Both the position numbers and the translations under genes were made by a program. From positions 3,268,474-3,332,473 of the forward strand of contig CM030936.1 in the NCBI GenBank assembly GCA_018136815.1: a stretch of DNA of 64,000 nucleotides. The letters run 5' to 3'. Source of the DNA: Isochrysis galbana (taxonomy: Eukaryota; Haptophyta; Isochrysidales; Isochrysidaceae). Shown one piece after another: positions 1 to 10,563 of the stretch. Each line of letters starts with the position of its first letter. Positions within the stretch are counted from its first letter, which is position 1. The notes beneath the pieces were generated by a model that did no database searches, was not told where the DNA came from, and saw nothing but the letters and a program-made list of their open reading frames with translations.

Positions 1-567
1 TCGCCTTCCAGCAGAGCGTTGTCCGTTCGGCCAACTTCGAGAGAGCCAACCTCTTCACCGCCTCCTTCTTTGACGCAGACCTTTCTAATTCCAACTTTAA
101 GGTGAAGATAGCCACGGCATCTGCACATGCTGCCAGCAGCAGCAATGCCCGCACAGCCTCCTTACGGTCGCCGCCGTCCTGCCCCGCAGGATGCCAACAT
201 GGCCCAATGTAATCTTGAGATGGCGGACCTGACGAACGCTGATCTGACTAACGCCGATCTGACCAACGCTTACTTGACGGGCGCTGTGCTCAACGGGCCC
301 AAGGGTGCTCTGACGAAGATTGAAAACACCGATTGGACAGATGCAGAGCTCAGGTGCACGCTTGCCCGAAGTCCTGACCCACGCACATTTGAGGCGGTCG
401 GTCAATACCAGCCTGATCCGCTGTGCGCTGACGCCATTCTTGTCGTTCTTGCACCGACACTATCTCACAGGAAGGATCAGCGCACATACCTATGTAAGAT
501 TGCTCGGGGGACCAACCCGAAGACAGGCGTGGATACTCGCGAGAGTCTTTTCTGCCCTGATCCTTGA
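1..567 (+). CDS. Pentapeptide-repeat protein, thylakoid-lumen type (5' partial)
   Basis: Three exons are supported: 1-101 (runs off the left edge), 190-353 and 471-567 (TGA stop). Introns 102-189 (88 bp) and 354-470 (117 bp) are GT-AG, and joining them keeps the frame. The product shows A(D/N)LxxAx pentapeptide repeats (FERANLFTASF, then MADLTNADLTNADLTNAYL), which form a right-handed quadrilateral beta-helix. Only the spliced form gives the C-terminal signature TDWTDAELR followed by KDQRTYLCKIARGTNP and TGVDTRESLFC, which is known from cyanobacterial and plastid-lumen pentapeptide proteins. A role in the thylakoid lumen is inferred from this family match; the molecular function of these proteins is unknown. 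The N-terminus and any targeting peptide lie outside the window. The second intron is a multiple of three with no stop, so an unspliced mRNA would still be translated through. Confidence 0.82.
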
Positions 568-1189
568 GAGCAAGGACCCCTCGCATGAGATTAGGCTTGG
601 GGGAGGACGTGCGAGAAGCGTGATTGTTGCTGCTGCACGGTGCACGGCTCCTCGACCTCGACTTGGATTTTGAAGATATGAATGCTCGCCGAGAGTGAGT
701 GACAAGCTCAACATTGATGCCGTGCATCTAGTTGCAGTCTTAGTACTACGCCGAGAGTGGCTTGGTGGTGTATCGCATGGCTGCGCCACGTATGAGTTCA
801 GAGTTCGGACAAGCTAGACCTGGGGTCCACGAGCGGTGGTGTGCCAAGTCGCGAGTCATCTCGTTCTAGTTTTTGAGTCTTCTTTGGACGTTTTCGCCTT
901 TGAGCGCTTGTCGGGCTGCCGGAAAAGGGGATCGTTGCCTCGGAGGCGATGGGGGCTGCGGTCACGCGACCTTGCGTGGCATATACCTGATACCCGTATC
1001 CATGCGCCAGCCCTGGCCTAGCCCTTGCAAGCACCGGGAACCGAGCCCAGGGGTTTCGCCGCCTACCCCGGCCCCCGCAGCCCGCCTACCCCGCCCCGCA
1101 GCCCCACATGAGAGCCTAGCTACGCCACCTTCTTTAGAGAGGTTCATCTTTGTTGGCTAAAAAGTAAGCGGTGTTCTTCAAGCTCCACG
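568..1189. other. Intergenic stretch, nothing recognised
   Basis: Downstream of the pentapeptide gene I see no protein family, RNA gene or repeat of the window's families. Open frames here are short and have no recognisable motif. Confidence 0.5.
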
Positions 1190-2093
1190 CAACTACGTTC
1201 ATACTTGCTTCACCCATGGAGGGGCCTCTACCTCTCACCTCTCACCTCTCCCTCTCCCCTGCTGCCTTCTGTGGACTGTGGAGGGCTGGAGGCTGGAGGA
1301 GGAACCACCCACCCTCCACCCTTTTGGCATGCCTTATGGCATACCAGGGGCAGAATGCTCTCCTCCTCTCCTCCTCCTCCTAACTCATACCCCTCCCCAT
1401 AGGCTTGCCTTTCTCTCACTCCCTTGGCCCACAAGGGCCACAGCCCATTGCCATTGCCATTGCCATTGCTGCCCAACCCCTCCTCCCCCATTGCCCATTG
1501 TCCATGCTGTTCGACGGCAGGCAGGTGCAGCGTGGGCGCCTCCGGAGCTCAGGAGCGCCAGCGAAAGAGAGGCAGGGGAGGCCAGGGGCCCAGACCCAGC
1601 CTCCTCTGCCCCTTGAGCTGGCCTCCAAGAGCCTCTAGGGGTCGCTAGTTGGTTCAGCTCGAGGCACCTGCCTGCCGCAAGCGCAAGCGCAAGCGCGCCA
1701 TTGCCATTGCGCGTGCCGCAAGCCGCAAGAGAGAGGAGAGAGAGCGCGGAGAAGGCCGGGTGTTGGGCGAGAGCGAGAGCTCCGCCAAACGAAAAATAGG
1801 TAAGTCTCGCGCCTGTTGTTACAGGATAAGTCGGGACCGAGGCCGCCGCCAGCCCGGTAGGCATGGGCTAGCCGCGATGGGCCAGGGCGAACGAGGCAGG
1901 AGGCAGGCGAGCCTGCCTAGGGAGGGAGTGGGTCAGCTATGCATCCTGGCATCCGGGCCCTGGCATGCCATAGGGCATGGCAGGAGGGTGGGTGGTTCGT
2001 CCTCCCCCACAGCCACAGCAGGGGAGGAGTGGGGAGAAGGGGGGGCTCGTGCCCCCCCCCCATGGGTCAGCAAGTATAAAATTAGTTACAACC
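1190..2093. repeat. S1 retroposon copies, inverted pair
   Basis: Positions 1190 to about 1858 read as a sense-strand S1 copy. It opens with CAACTACGTTCATACTTG, carries the conserved block around GCTCAGGAGCGCCAGCGA (1548) and includes the splice-like GTAAG...ACAG core at 1800-1824. It stops before the LINE-like tail. From about 1860 to 2093 the same family appears in the opposite orientation and ends in AAGTATAAAATTAGTT. The pair is therefore a head-to-head rearrangement. This copy also shows the empty sites (CTCCT near 1550, GCCAG near 1580) at which the two TRIMs inserted in other S1 copies. Confidence 0.7.
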
Positions 2094-2095
2094 AC

Positions 2096-2393
2096 TAACT
2101 CAAACCTGGCCAAAATGGCTAGGCCCTTCGCTTAGCCGATGTGGGTGCGTGCACTAACTCATCCAATCAATTAATCAAAGCCGTGCTTGATACAAACCCT
2201 TTCCACCTTGAAGAACATTTTTAGACCCAACCTTATCATATGAAAGTTTGATCTGGAATAACCCACGATACCCGAGCACGACAAATGTGCCAAGAAGGTG
2301 TTACTAGCTCATCGATCCGTGGGGTTTGCCATGGGCGAGAGACAACCCCACGAGTGTGCAACAAGCCAGCTTCGGCTACGTGCGAGAGACGTG
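2096..2393. other. Intergenic stretch downstream of the CLC gene
   Basis: This is the probable 3' flank of the minus-strand CLC gene. I see no ORF, repeat or RNA signature that I can support. Confidence 0.4.
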
Positions 2394-5300
2394 TCAGCCT
2401 TCTTCGCCTGTTAATTGCGAACGTCTTATGACTCCAATGTATTGACCGGCGTGTGTCACGTATGCGTGCTCAGTCGCAAAGAGGGAAAACTGCATGTGAA
2501 TGGTTGACAATGGCGTGGCGGCCAGCACGACCGTAGGCGCGTAATTTATTGCGGCTAAACGTCCCCTCCTACCTAGTGGTGCATCCAAGCCCAGGTCGAG
2601 GGGAGTGGCCAGTAGCGCAAGCTTTTCTTCGCTGAATTCATCTCCAGCGGCCGCGCCGCTACCTGTGCTGGCATCGCGACCGAGGGCAGGACACTCAAGC
2701 TGGCCAAATCGTGAAATTACGACTCTTGGTGGTAGGTGCGGCGTCGAACGGCTCGTGGGACTCCTCATACCCGTCGCTTTTTCACAGCTATGAAGAGGTG
2801 ATGCAACCCTTCTCGGATCGATTGCTATGCCGGTACTAGATGATGCGAGTGCCGACTCGCTATTTACCGTGTCAACCAACACGCTCTCCGGCAGCACATC
2901 GCTAGACAGCTTGAGTGAATCGCGTGCCGAGGACATCGACGATGCAAGCCCCTCACCCTCTCCAAAAGGCCCGCTTGTGAGGACCTCCGACGTCGAGCGG
3001 ACCAAGGAGGGAAAGTGAGAAATAGTCCACGGTGGGGTCAACTGCACGCCTACTAGTGCCTCGGTCACCCTAGACGCAAGCTGATCAAGGACCGACCCGG
3101 TCTTTGGCTCCTGTTTGAAGATCCAATGGGAGGGAGGGTTGTGAAAGTGAAAAAAATGCACTCTCTGTGCGAGACTAGTACAAAGAGTAGTAAGGTGACT
3201 TGAAGTATTGAAATCCTCGGGCAAGGAATGAGAAAACGTCAAGTTCCGAGGCACTTACATCGGTCTCGGCGAACAACCGGTCGATTTGTGCTTGGAGGAA
3301 TGCTTGCGGCACTGACGCAACTAATGCGCCATGGACGTCAACAATCGGCACTTCGCGCGATTCAGAGGCGCGAAGAACACGCAAAGCATCCCCGTAGGAA
3401 CAGGGCGTGACAAGAGGTACCAGAGAGGCATCCATAACATCGGTTGCCGTGCGACGAGCGGCGTGATGTGGCTTGAGAGGCTGAATGTAAGGCAACTTGT
3501 TGAGTGCCAACATGGTGTCGTATATGGAGGCATTGCACGCGTTACCGACACCGGTGGCTAGCAACACCGCAACAAGGACTGGAAGCATGTGATTCAGCTG
3601 CCCGGTTAGCTCGAACACAATCACCGAAGTTGAGACCGTTCGCGTAACCCCAGCAGCGAGAGCGGCGGCTCCGACTACGGCATAACCGCCCGCAGTGATC
3701 ATCATATCGACGGGGGTGAGGTCATTGAGGAGCTCGCCATATAAACGGCCGAGGGCTGCGCCAATGAGGAAGACGGGCGTGAAGACACCGCATGAAATGG
3801 GGCACCCCACAGCCACACATGTGAACACAAATTTGCAAACGACGTATATCACGAGATTGATTCGCAACGAGGGGTTCAACCATCTTGCAGCCATGTCAAA
3901 GCTGTGAGGGTGGAAGTGGGAAGAATTGGGGTCACATGCGGTTGCACTGCAGGTGCCAGGTGCAGCCGCTAAATGGCCCTCCATGGAACGCGAGGCAATC
4001 CTATGCTAGACACCGTGAAATGGATTGGGTTCTAGGAACATAGCAGCAAATGGCGCAACCTTATAAGAGCTCTAGGCATGCAACATGGAAGAGGCTGAGG
4101 GTATACAATGTCCACTCTACCGAAGAGCAATGGCACCACGTTCCACCAACACGTGATGGCAAGGATGCGAACTACCTGGAAGGTCGGAAGAGCTCATTGA
4201 TCACCTCTTGGGGGGCAGAGCGAAAAAAGCCAAATGGGAATGTTAGCATGGCCGATGAAAATGCGACGAGAAGAGTGTAGCCGTATCGGGAGAGCAATAT
4301 CTCGAGAGCTGCGTGCGAGCTGAAATCACATCGCAGCAGGGTACATAGACAGTCCATGATGCCACCCTTGCCGTCATTGCCACCGACTCCTCCACGCTGT
4401 CGCTGCCGCTCCAACAGCAGCCGCCGCCGTGATCCGTGGCGTGAAATTGTCTCCCGGAGCTCACGTACCAGCGTGATCAACGATGAGGTGGCGGTGACGA
4501 AAGCAGCGCCAACAAGACCACAGATGATTCCAAGAACACCGAATGCATAAATCTCTCCGTTGTGCATGATTTGCTCCATATCGGCAAAGCCAGTCTTCTC
4601 AAATCCCTGCGCAACACGACAGGGTGTAGAAAGCCAAAGTTTCCACAGAGATAAAGACTGGAGCCAGACTCAACCATGCCTCCATACGACCAAAGGCGCA
4701 TCCAAGATCGTGTGGTTGCTCCTGCCTCATTCCTCGATCGCCGCCCATGCTACGGCGCTTGCCGGCCGTTGTCGCTATTCTCACCTGTCCGAGTGACCCC
4801 GTGTCTCGCAGACCACGGAAGACCAGAGCGCCGCATACGGACGCAAAGAGCGACTTCCACAAGTGTTGGACAGAATAATACGTGGAGGTAACCTCGATGG
4901 AAAACAAAACGCCCCCAACAGGTGCACCAAATGTAGCTGCCACTCCGGCTGCACATGCAGCCTACATGTTGCGGAGGAGAATTCAGAGACGGCAGGGGGT
5001 ATGGGTCAGTTGATGGCGAGCTGCGGCTCATAGGTTACTTATTGAAGCGTGCGGGATAGATTCCCGCATCCCGCGAAGAGTCTACCAGAAAAGCTGCTCT
5101 CCAACGCGCTGCAACCGCCCACCACTGGTGTTGGCCAGCTACAAGTGTGTGCACACACCGACAGCATCTGCCGCTTCAGCCCGTCGTCCCTGGCGATCCT
5201 TCGGAATCCAGGCATGCGCATGAAGAGTGCAGCCGCGCATGCCGTGATGTGCACATACGGACCCTCTTTGCCGACGGACAGGCCACCAGCGAGAGCAAAT

Positions 5301-5977
5301 ACCAGCGAGAGCATCTTGGCACAAAGTGTGCGGACCGATAGATAGTCGTGTACGCGCATTCCTGCAGCACACGTTCGAGGGCTCAGTGGCGAGAGGGCAA
5401 CAGGCAGGCAAACGCACAAACATGTGAGTGAAGTCAAGCAAGCACCTGCGAGAACGCTCTTCATCTGAGGAATTCCGGAGCCGGCTGATGCAGGGCCAAT
5501 GAAGTCGACACACATGGCGGAGATAGTGCAGGAGAGCAGCGCAGAGCCCGTCCACACGGCATACGAGTGCAGGAACGAGCTCTCGCTCTGCGCAGTCCTC
5601 GCGCGCTGTGCGACGAGCGTCTCTATAAGGTGGTCGAGCAGGAAGGCGAGTAGGTTGGCAGCGATCCCAATGAGCAGGAGGAGCATAGTCTCTTGCGCAG
5701 CGTAGAGTACCTCTGGATTGATTTGAAGAAACCTGTGTGTGGGCAGCGCCGACCGACCACGCGTGCTCGCCTCGCTCAGCTCCTCATCCTCTAGCTCGAT
5801 CTCCTCGAGCAGCAGCCCTTGAGTATCGGCCAGCCGGCCCAGCCCCGGCCGAGCCAGGTCAAGGCCGCTCGTCCATGTGGCGGAGGCCATGGGCCGAGGG
5901 CTCTCCCTTGGGGGCTTGTCTCGCCCTCGCAACCAAAGTAAAACTCTTCCCTTTTCGAGCATGAAAGGTCCTTCCAC
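2394..5977 (-). CDS. CLC-family voltage-gated chloride channel with C-terminal CBS pair
   Basis: Six exons on the minus strand: 5977-5446, 5361-5159, 4961-4785, 4606-4176, 3946-3259 and 3110-2394. All introns are GT-AG (84, 197, 178, 229, 148 bp). The exons sum to 2748 nt, a 915-aa protein; an alternative start at 5890 gives 886 aa. All CLC filter motifs are present in order: GSGIPQMKS, GKEGPYVHI with the gating Glu, GAPVGGVLFSIEVTST and GVFTPVFLIGAALGR. About ten hydrophobic helices are followed by CBS1 (TDVMDASLVPLVTP, in exon 5) and CBS2 (PLSTIHMQFSLFATEHAYV, near the C-terminus). The position after SIE that is Glu in CLC 2Cl-/H+ exchangers is Val here, as in animal plasma-membrane CLC channels, so I infer a passive anion channel. 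The linker between the CBS domains is long and Ser-rich. Membrane location is inferred. Confidence 0.9.
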
Positions 5978-6317
5978 CGCATGGAAGCTAGCCCTAGACC
6001 AGTAGAATAGTCAAAATCCGACAGAGCGCGGGCGTCGCGCCTCCAGGGGGAGGGGGCGGGGTCTTTTCAGAATAATGAGACTATTTTCAGATAAATTCGA
6101 CTGTTTGAGTGGTACTCCAAATAAAAGTAGTACTACTGGTAGTAATCAGTGGTGTACTATTTTCAGAAAAGTAAGACTGTTTGACTAGAGGCTACTGGTG
6201 CTTCTCGGACAAGACGCTTTTCTAGTGAGTTGGAGTTGGATAAAATTCTTCCCTTGACATTTGAAGGGCCCTTCCACCGAATGTACAGTATGGGTGTATG
6301 GGTATATATGGGTGCAC

Positions 6318-6507
6318 CCCAGATGGGAAATACGAAATACGTATTTACCGTATATGGCCAGAGACCAAATACATATGTATTTGGCTGCATTTGAAGCGTG
6401 TCCTGGGTAGTAGGCCTCGAATGTACTTGAAATGTATTTGGCCTCAGGCCAAATACATATGTATTTGGCTGTATTTGCAGGCCCCTGCACCGTATTTCCC
6501 ATCCAGG
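6318..6507. mobile_element. hAT-like MITE, copy 1
   Basis: A 190-bp palindrome-rich element with terminal inverted repeats CCCAGATGGGAAATACG and CGTATTTCCCATCCAGG. It is flanked by a perfect 8-bp target duplication GGGTGCAC (6310-6317 and 6508-6515). Internal motifs such as CCAAATACATATGTATTTGG recur in all copies. An 8-bp duplication is typical of hAT transposition. There is no coding capacity. Confidence 0.85.
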
Positions 6508-6722
6508 GGGTGCACCATTAAGAAGTCGGGGGAAAAGGTCTCTTACTCTTAGCCTTTCTTATGAGATTCCAAAACTGGGCCCTCCTTCTTATTCGGAGCG
6601 GCGAAGTCGAAGTATCTTACTTCTTATTTCTTCTCGCCCACCAGAAATAGTAGATAGTACTTCTTACTTCTTCTCCTCCCTCCCCCCCCCCCCCCCCGCG
6701 ACGCGCGACAGCGACAGCCACG

Positions 6723-6977
6723 ATGTCGCTTCCCCAGAAGATGGCAGTCCTGCGCGCCACCTTTGGGATGCCGGACGGAGTACCGCACCTGGCGGATGTG
6801 TCGACCATGAACAAAGCGCTCGGCATCACCTGCGAGGGCACCGTCATGCAGCAGCTGGATCGGCTCACTCTCCTTACAACTGGCCGGCCGAACGGGCCGA
6901 GTGCCCAACTTTCGAACGCTACCGGGCGGGCTGCCGGCGCTTTCTCGGTCATCCACTGGGATAGAATGCACTCATGA
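6723..6977 (+). CDS. Small hypothetical protein, 84 aa
   Basis: The ATG at 6723 follows a pyrimidine-rich leader (6600-6700) that could be a 5' UTR, in a good context (CCACGATGTC). The first 55 residues (MSLPQKMAVLRATFGMPDGV onward) have amphipathic, protein-like composition. The last 30 residues (after LTLLTTG) look less natural, so this may be the first exon of a longer gene whose next exon was disrupted by the S1 copy downstream. I do not recognise a family. Confidence 0.35.
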   Translation: MSLPQKMAVLRATFGMPDGVPHLADVSTMNKALGITCEGTVMQQLDRLTLLTTGRPNGPSAQLSNATGRAAGAFSVIHWDRMHS

Positions 6978-7014
6978 ATAGGAGCCCAGAAGCACTAATC
7001 TCTCTCGCCGAAGC

Positions 7015-7617
7015 GAGTGGCCGCGGCGAGCCGCGGCCCTTCCCTCCTGGTTCTGGTTGGTGCCCCGTCTTCTCTTACCCAAACGGGGCGAGAAGACACG
7101 TAAACGCCGGAGGGGAGAGCTGCCACTCCCCCCTCCCCTCCCTCTTCCCTCTTCCCTCTTCCCTCTTCCTCCTCTCTTCCCTGCGGCTCTAGCTCTAGCC
7201 TATGGCGCGCGCCTGCGGCCCCTCTTCAGGTCCCCAGGAGGCCTGCAGGGGCCTGGGAGCGCAGCTGCGCAGCTCAGGGGGCAGGTGAGGCTGGGGCATG
7301 GCCCTGGCCCCTCCCGCCTCTCCCTCGCTGGCTCTCGAGCCCCTGCCGGTCGACTGGAGCTGGCTGGGGGGGTCCTGATCAGGGGGGCCCAGGGGGAGGA
7401 GGGGTTGGTCAGAGGGATTGGCTGGCCACGACAAACCAGGGCGGGCGATTCAGATTCAGGCGTGCCTGTGGGAAGAGGGATGGGTCAGCATGGCAGTGTA
7501 CTCCTGGCAAGCCCTCAGGCATGCCAGGAGAGTGGGTGGTTCCTCTCCCGTGGCGGGAGAGGAGTGGAGGGGGGGGGGGGGGGGCTCGTGCCTCGCCATG
7601 GGTGAACCAAGTATAAA
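7015..7617 (-). repeat. S1 retroposon copy, minus-sense, partial
   Basis: The right end GTGAACCAAGTATAAACTTAGTT (7603-7617 region) and the GGTTCCTC...GGCGGGAGAGGAGTGGAGG block match the S1 family. The body around 7215-7330 aligns with the copy at 19490-19620. The left boundary is approximate and no LINE-like tail is visible. Confidence 0.6.
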
Positions 7618-7625
7618 CTTAGTTC

Positions 7626-8176
7626 TGAACGCCAGGCCCAAGGTAGTGCACCTAGGCCGGACCCCGGAGACCAAAGAAAACGGAATGAATAGGGGGAAGG
7701 GAAGGATATGGAGGAAAAGGAAGTAAGGGCGATGTCCTGGAAAGTAGTAGGTGTTAGCCAGGATCCTCAGATGTTTTCATTAGACCTAGATCCCCTGGAG
7801 GGGACTGATTTCCCGACTACAGCACATTCTGCCCACTTTGTCTATTCGTCGTGGTGCGAGGTTCTCATAGTCTTAAGAACTGTGGCACAACAGAAAGGGG
7901 CCATCAACATGGCAACTTACGACGTGTCGAGTAGCCCTCATAGAAAAAAAGATAAAAAGCGGTACGTAGCCGGAATGCTGGAGTCGGAACTACGGCCGCA
8001 TGAAGGATGAAGGCCGGTGGGTGGAATTTGGGCAGAAATGGACACTGGGCGATTAAAGGCGCTATGCGATCTTGCAGGTCCAGTAATTCATCTTTAGCCA
8101 GATTGTGGGGATCTCACTTGCCTAGCATTGGGCGCTGTCAGTAGGATCCATGCCCTCATATGGTGGGTTGGCCTAT
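7626..8176. other. Intergenic stretch, nothing recognised
   Basis: This lies between the S1 copy and the 3' end of the glycosyltransferase gene. A 100-codon frame at 7708-8010 has no family resemblance and is not supported as a gene. Confidence 0.4.
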
Positions 8177-10271
8177 CTACGGCCCAGGGGTGGGCTTCCA
8201 CGGATTTTTCTCGTCCCAACGCCTTCCAAAACGATCAACATGAGGAATGTCCCAGAGCAGGTCGTACCAAAAATGCCCCGGCGACCGATCTCTCGTCCCA
8301 ACACAGCACCAGCCTCCTCCTAGCCACTTCATCGTCTCCATGAAATCTTCCGAGCGTTTCCCAGACTGGAGTTGTACGGAAAAGCCTCCTGGTCGAAGGC
8401 TTTCAAAGTGTATAAGGTGTGTTCTTGTCGCCCCCTCTCGCAATGCGCGCAGCACGTCGCCCTCGGGCATGGGTGCCGCCTTGAAGACGACGGTCTCTCC
8501 AGCCTGTAGCTGTGTTGCCAACGTAGGCGACCCTGGTTGTACGGGGAGATAGGCACCGTCGTCGCAATGGGCGCATTTGCGTGCAGGTGCCTCCGGCACA
8601 TCCACGTTCAACACCCGCAAAGGTTTTGCTGCTGAGAGACGATTGCGCAATGCCGAGTGCTCGAGCAATCGCAGCGGCAGCTTTGGCAGTTGCCCGCTCG
8701 GCGGTTTGCCGGCCACGTAGTGCATACGTAGCACATGATCTGCCGGACACCTACGTGGACATGAAGGGCGCAATAAAGCTGAAGTGCAACTGCGGTCATA
8801 TGGCGAACCGCAGACTATTGCACAGGGCAATCGCAAGGCTGCCGTGGAACAGGAGGCCGCGAGAAATGCCGTCTCGACTATAGTGTTGCTCTGCATACCA
8901 ATATGGCAGCGCCATAGCGCAGCCAGCTGAGCCACGGCATCGTATCCCGGAGTGCGCAAAATTCGTGACAGTCTCGAGTCCGCAGAGGAAGCGTGGGAGC
9001 ACAAGCGTGCGATTGAGCACGAGGGCGAGGGTGAGAGCTGTACGCAGCTGCAGGAGCTGGTGGTTCATCAGCTCGAAATGGGCAGCGACAATAGCGTCGG
9101 AGGCAACCATGTTGCGCCGAGGCAGGGTAGACGCGTTGAAGAGCGGAGTAAGCTGTGGTGGCAAATCGGGTGAGTAGGAGATGAGCCCTCCCGGAGGATC
9201 GAACCTCTCGGGAGGGTCGACTTGCCATATCCTAGCCTCACGCATACGATGGCGCTTGCCCGCCTGGTCGCAGTTCTGGAAAGTGAGATGCACGGCAAGC
9301 GGCGCTACGCCCAACGCGCGATTCTGCCGCTGTATGAAGAAGACATGTCCGGAGGGAAAGAGGTGGCACGGGAGCAGCCCGAGTTGCAACTTGCCATCGT
9401 AAGCATCGATTAGATTGCTGGACATGGTCTTCGTGATGCGCACCCCACGGCGAACAAGCTCGTTGAGAGCTTGCTGGTCATTTCTCCAGTTGGAAAACGC
9501 CTTGTCATCAGCAAGCGCTGCTGCCCATGCCTCTGCGAGCTGGCGGGCCACGGGCGACATGAAAAAAAAGCCTGTATTGAGCTCTGGACCCCAGCCAAAG
9601 GACGGACTCTCTAGGGTGCTCTCATTCAACGCCGTGGCTGACGTACCGAAGCCGTCGGTGTGGAAGAGAATATCAGCACCAAGCCTACGCGCCTGGCTGA
9701 GGAAAGGCGCCGGGTCGCCAAGTACGGCTACATCAGCATCTACAAATAATATGCTCACATTAGCAGCGAGGACAGTAAGCGTCAACTCGGCCTTGGTGCG
9801 CCCCATCTGAGCAAAGCCTGGGCTTCCCCACCGCGCTTCGGTGGAACCAATCGAGCTACGTAGGCTGAAGCAAGCGCCGCTATGAGTGAGCCCCACTTCG
9901 GCCTCAGCATCCGTCGCGCCGACCAGAGCTGCGCCGCCGAGAGATGTGCGCCTGAGCAAGAGCAGCCAGTTAAGCGCGAAGTCGACCTGGACCGCGTTGA
10001 CAAAGGTGAGAACCGCAACATTGAGTCCAAGCGGGGAGGCCGCGCCAGCGACGCGCAGCTGGCGCGTCGATAGAGCCCCGCATCCAGCCGGCTCATGCGG
10101 CGAGTGAGCCCGTCTATGTATTGGCTCTGGCTTTGCCACGGTTGCGCCGCCTCGCGCGAAACGGACGGTGTGCTGGGCGCGCTTGGAGCGTAGACCGACC
10201 AGTCCTAAGTGTGCGATCGCCACCAGCACGAGCGCGCTGAGCACGAGCAGCAGACCTCGAGCTCGCACCAT
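8177..10271 (-). CDS. XEG113-like GT77 glycosyltransferase (type II membrane protein)
   Basis: Two exons, 10271-8899 and 8750-8177, joined across a 148-bp GT-AG intron; the sum is 1947 nt (648 aa). The chosen start gives MVRARGLLLVLSALVLVAI, a signal anchor at residues 4-28 typical of Golgi glycosyltransferases; the open frame continues upstream to 10412 without a better start. The nucleotide-diphospho-sugar transferase fold (PF03407) is seen in VDFALNWLLLLRR, the DxD metal-binding motif FVDADVAVL, NDQQALNEL and VHLTFQN...KRHRMREA. The C-terminal part resembles XEG113-type arabinosyltransferases: HFELMNHQLLQLRTALTLAL, NRTLVLPRFLCG, then CPADH created exactly at the splice junction. The likely role is arabinose or similar sugar transfer onto Golgi glycoproteins; acceptor and sugar are inferred from family only. 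Confidence 0.85.
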
Positions 10272-10563
10272 TCCGTGCCGTCCCTCTTGCCGTTTGCTAC
10301 CATGGTATGATAGAAGGGGAAGCGTCTTAACCCTAGTACGTCCGTAGCCCGCGAGACGGACGCTCGGGACGTTTTTAGTACATATTGCTATATTGGGAGC
10401 CCCTAGGGGCACTAGGAGGGCTCCTGGGGGCCTCCGAATGTGAATTGGGGCCCCTCCTGGGCCTAGCTAGATCTCCCAATCACAAATTCGTCAATTGTGC
10501 TTGGTTTTGGAAGCGCGGGAAAACGTTTCCACGAAAGAGGTTGGCGCGAGCCCGTTTCCCTCC

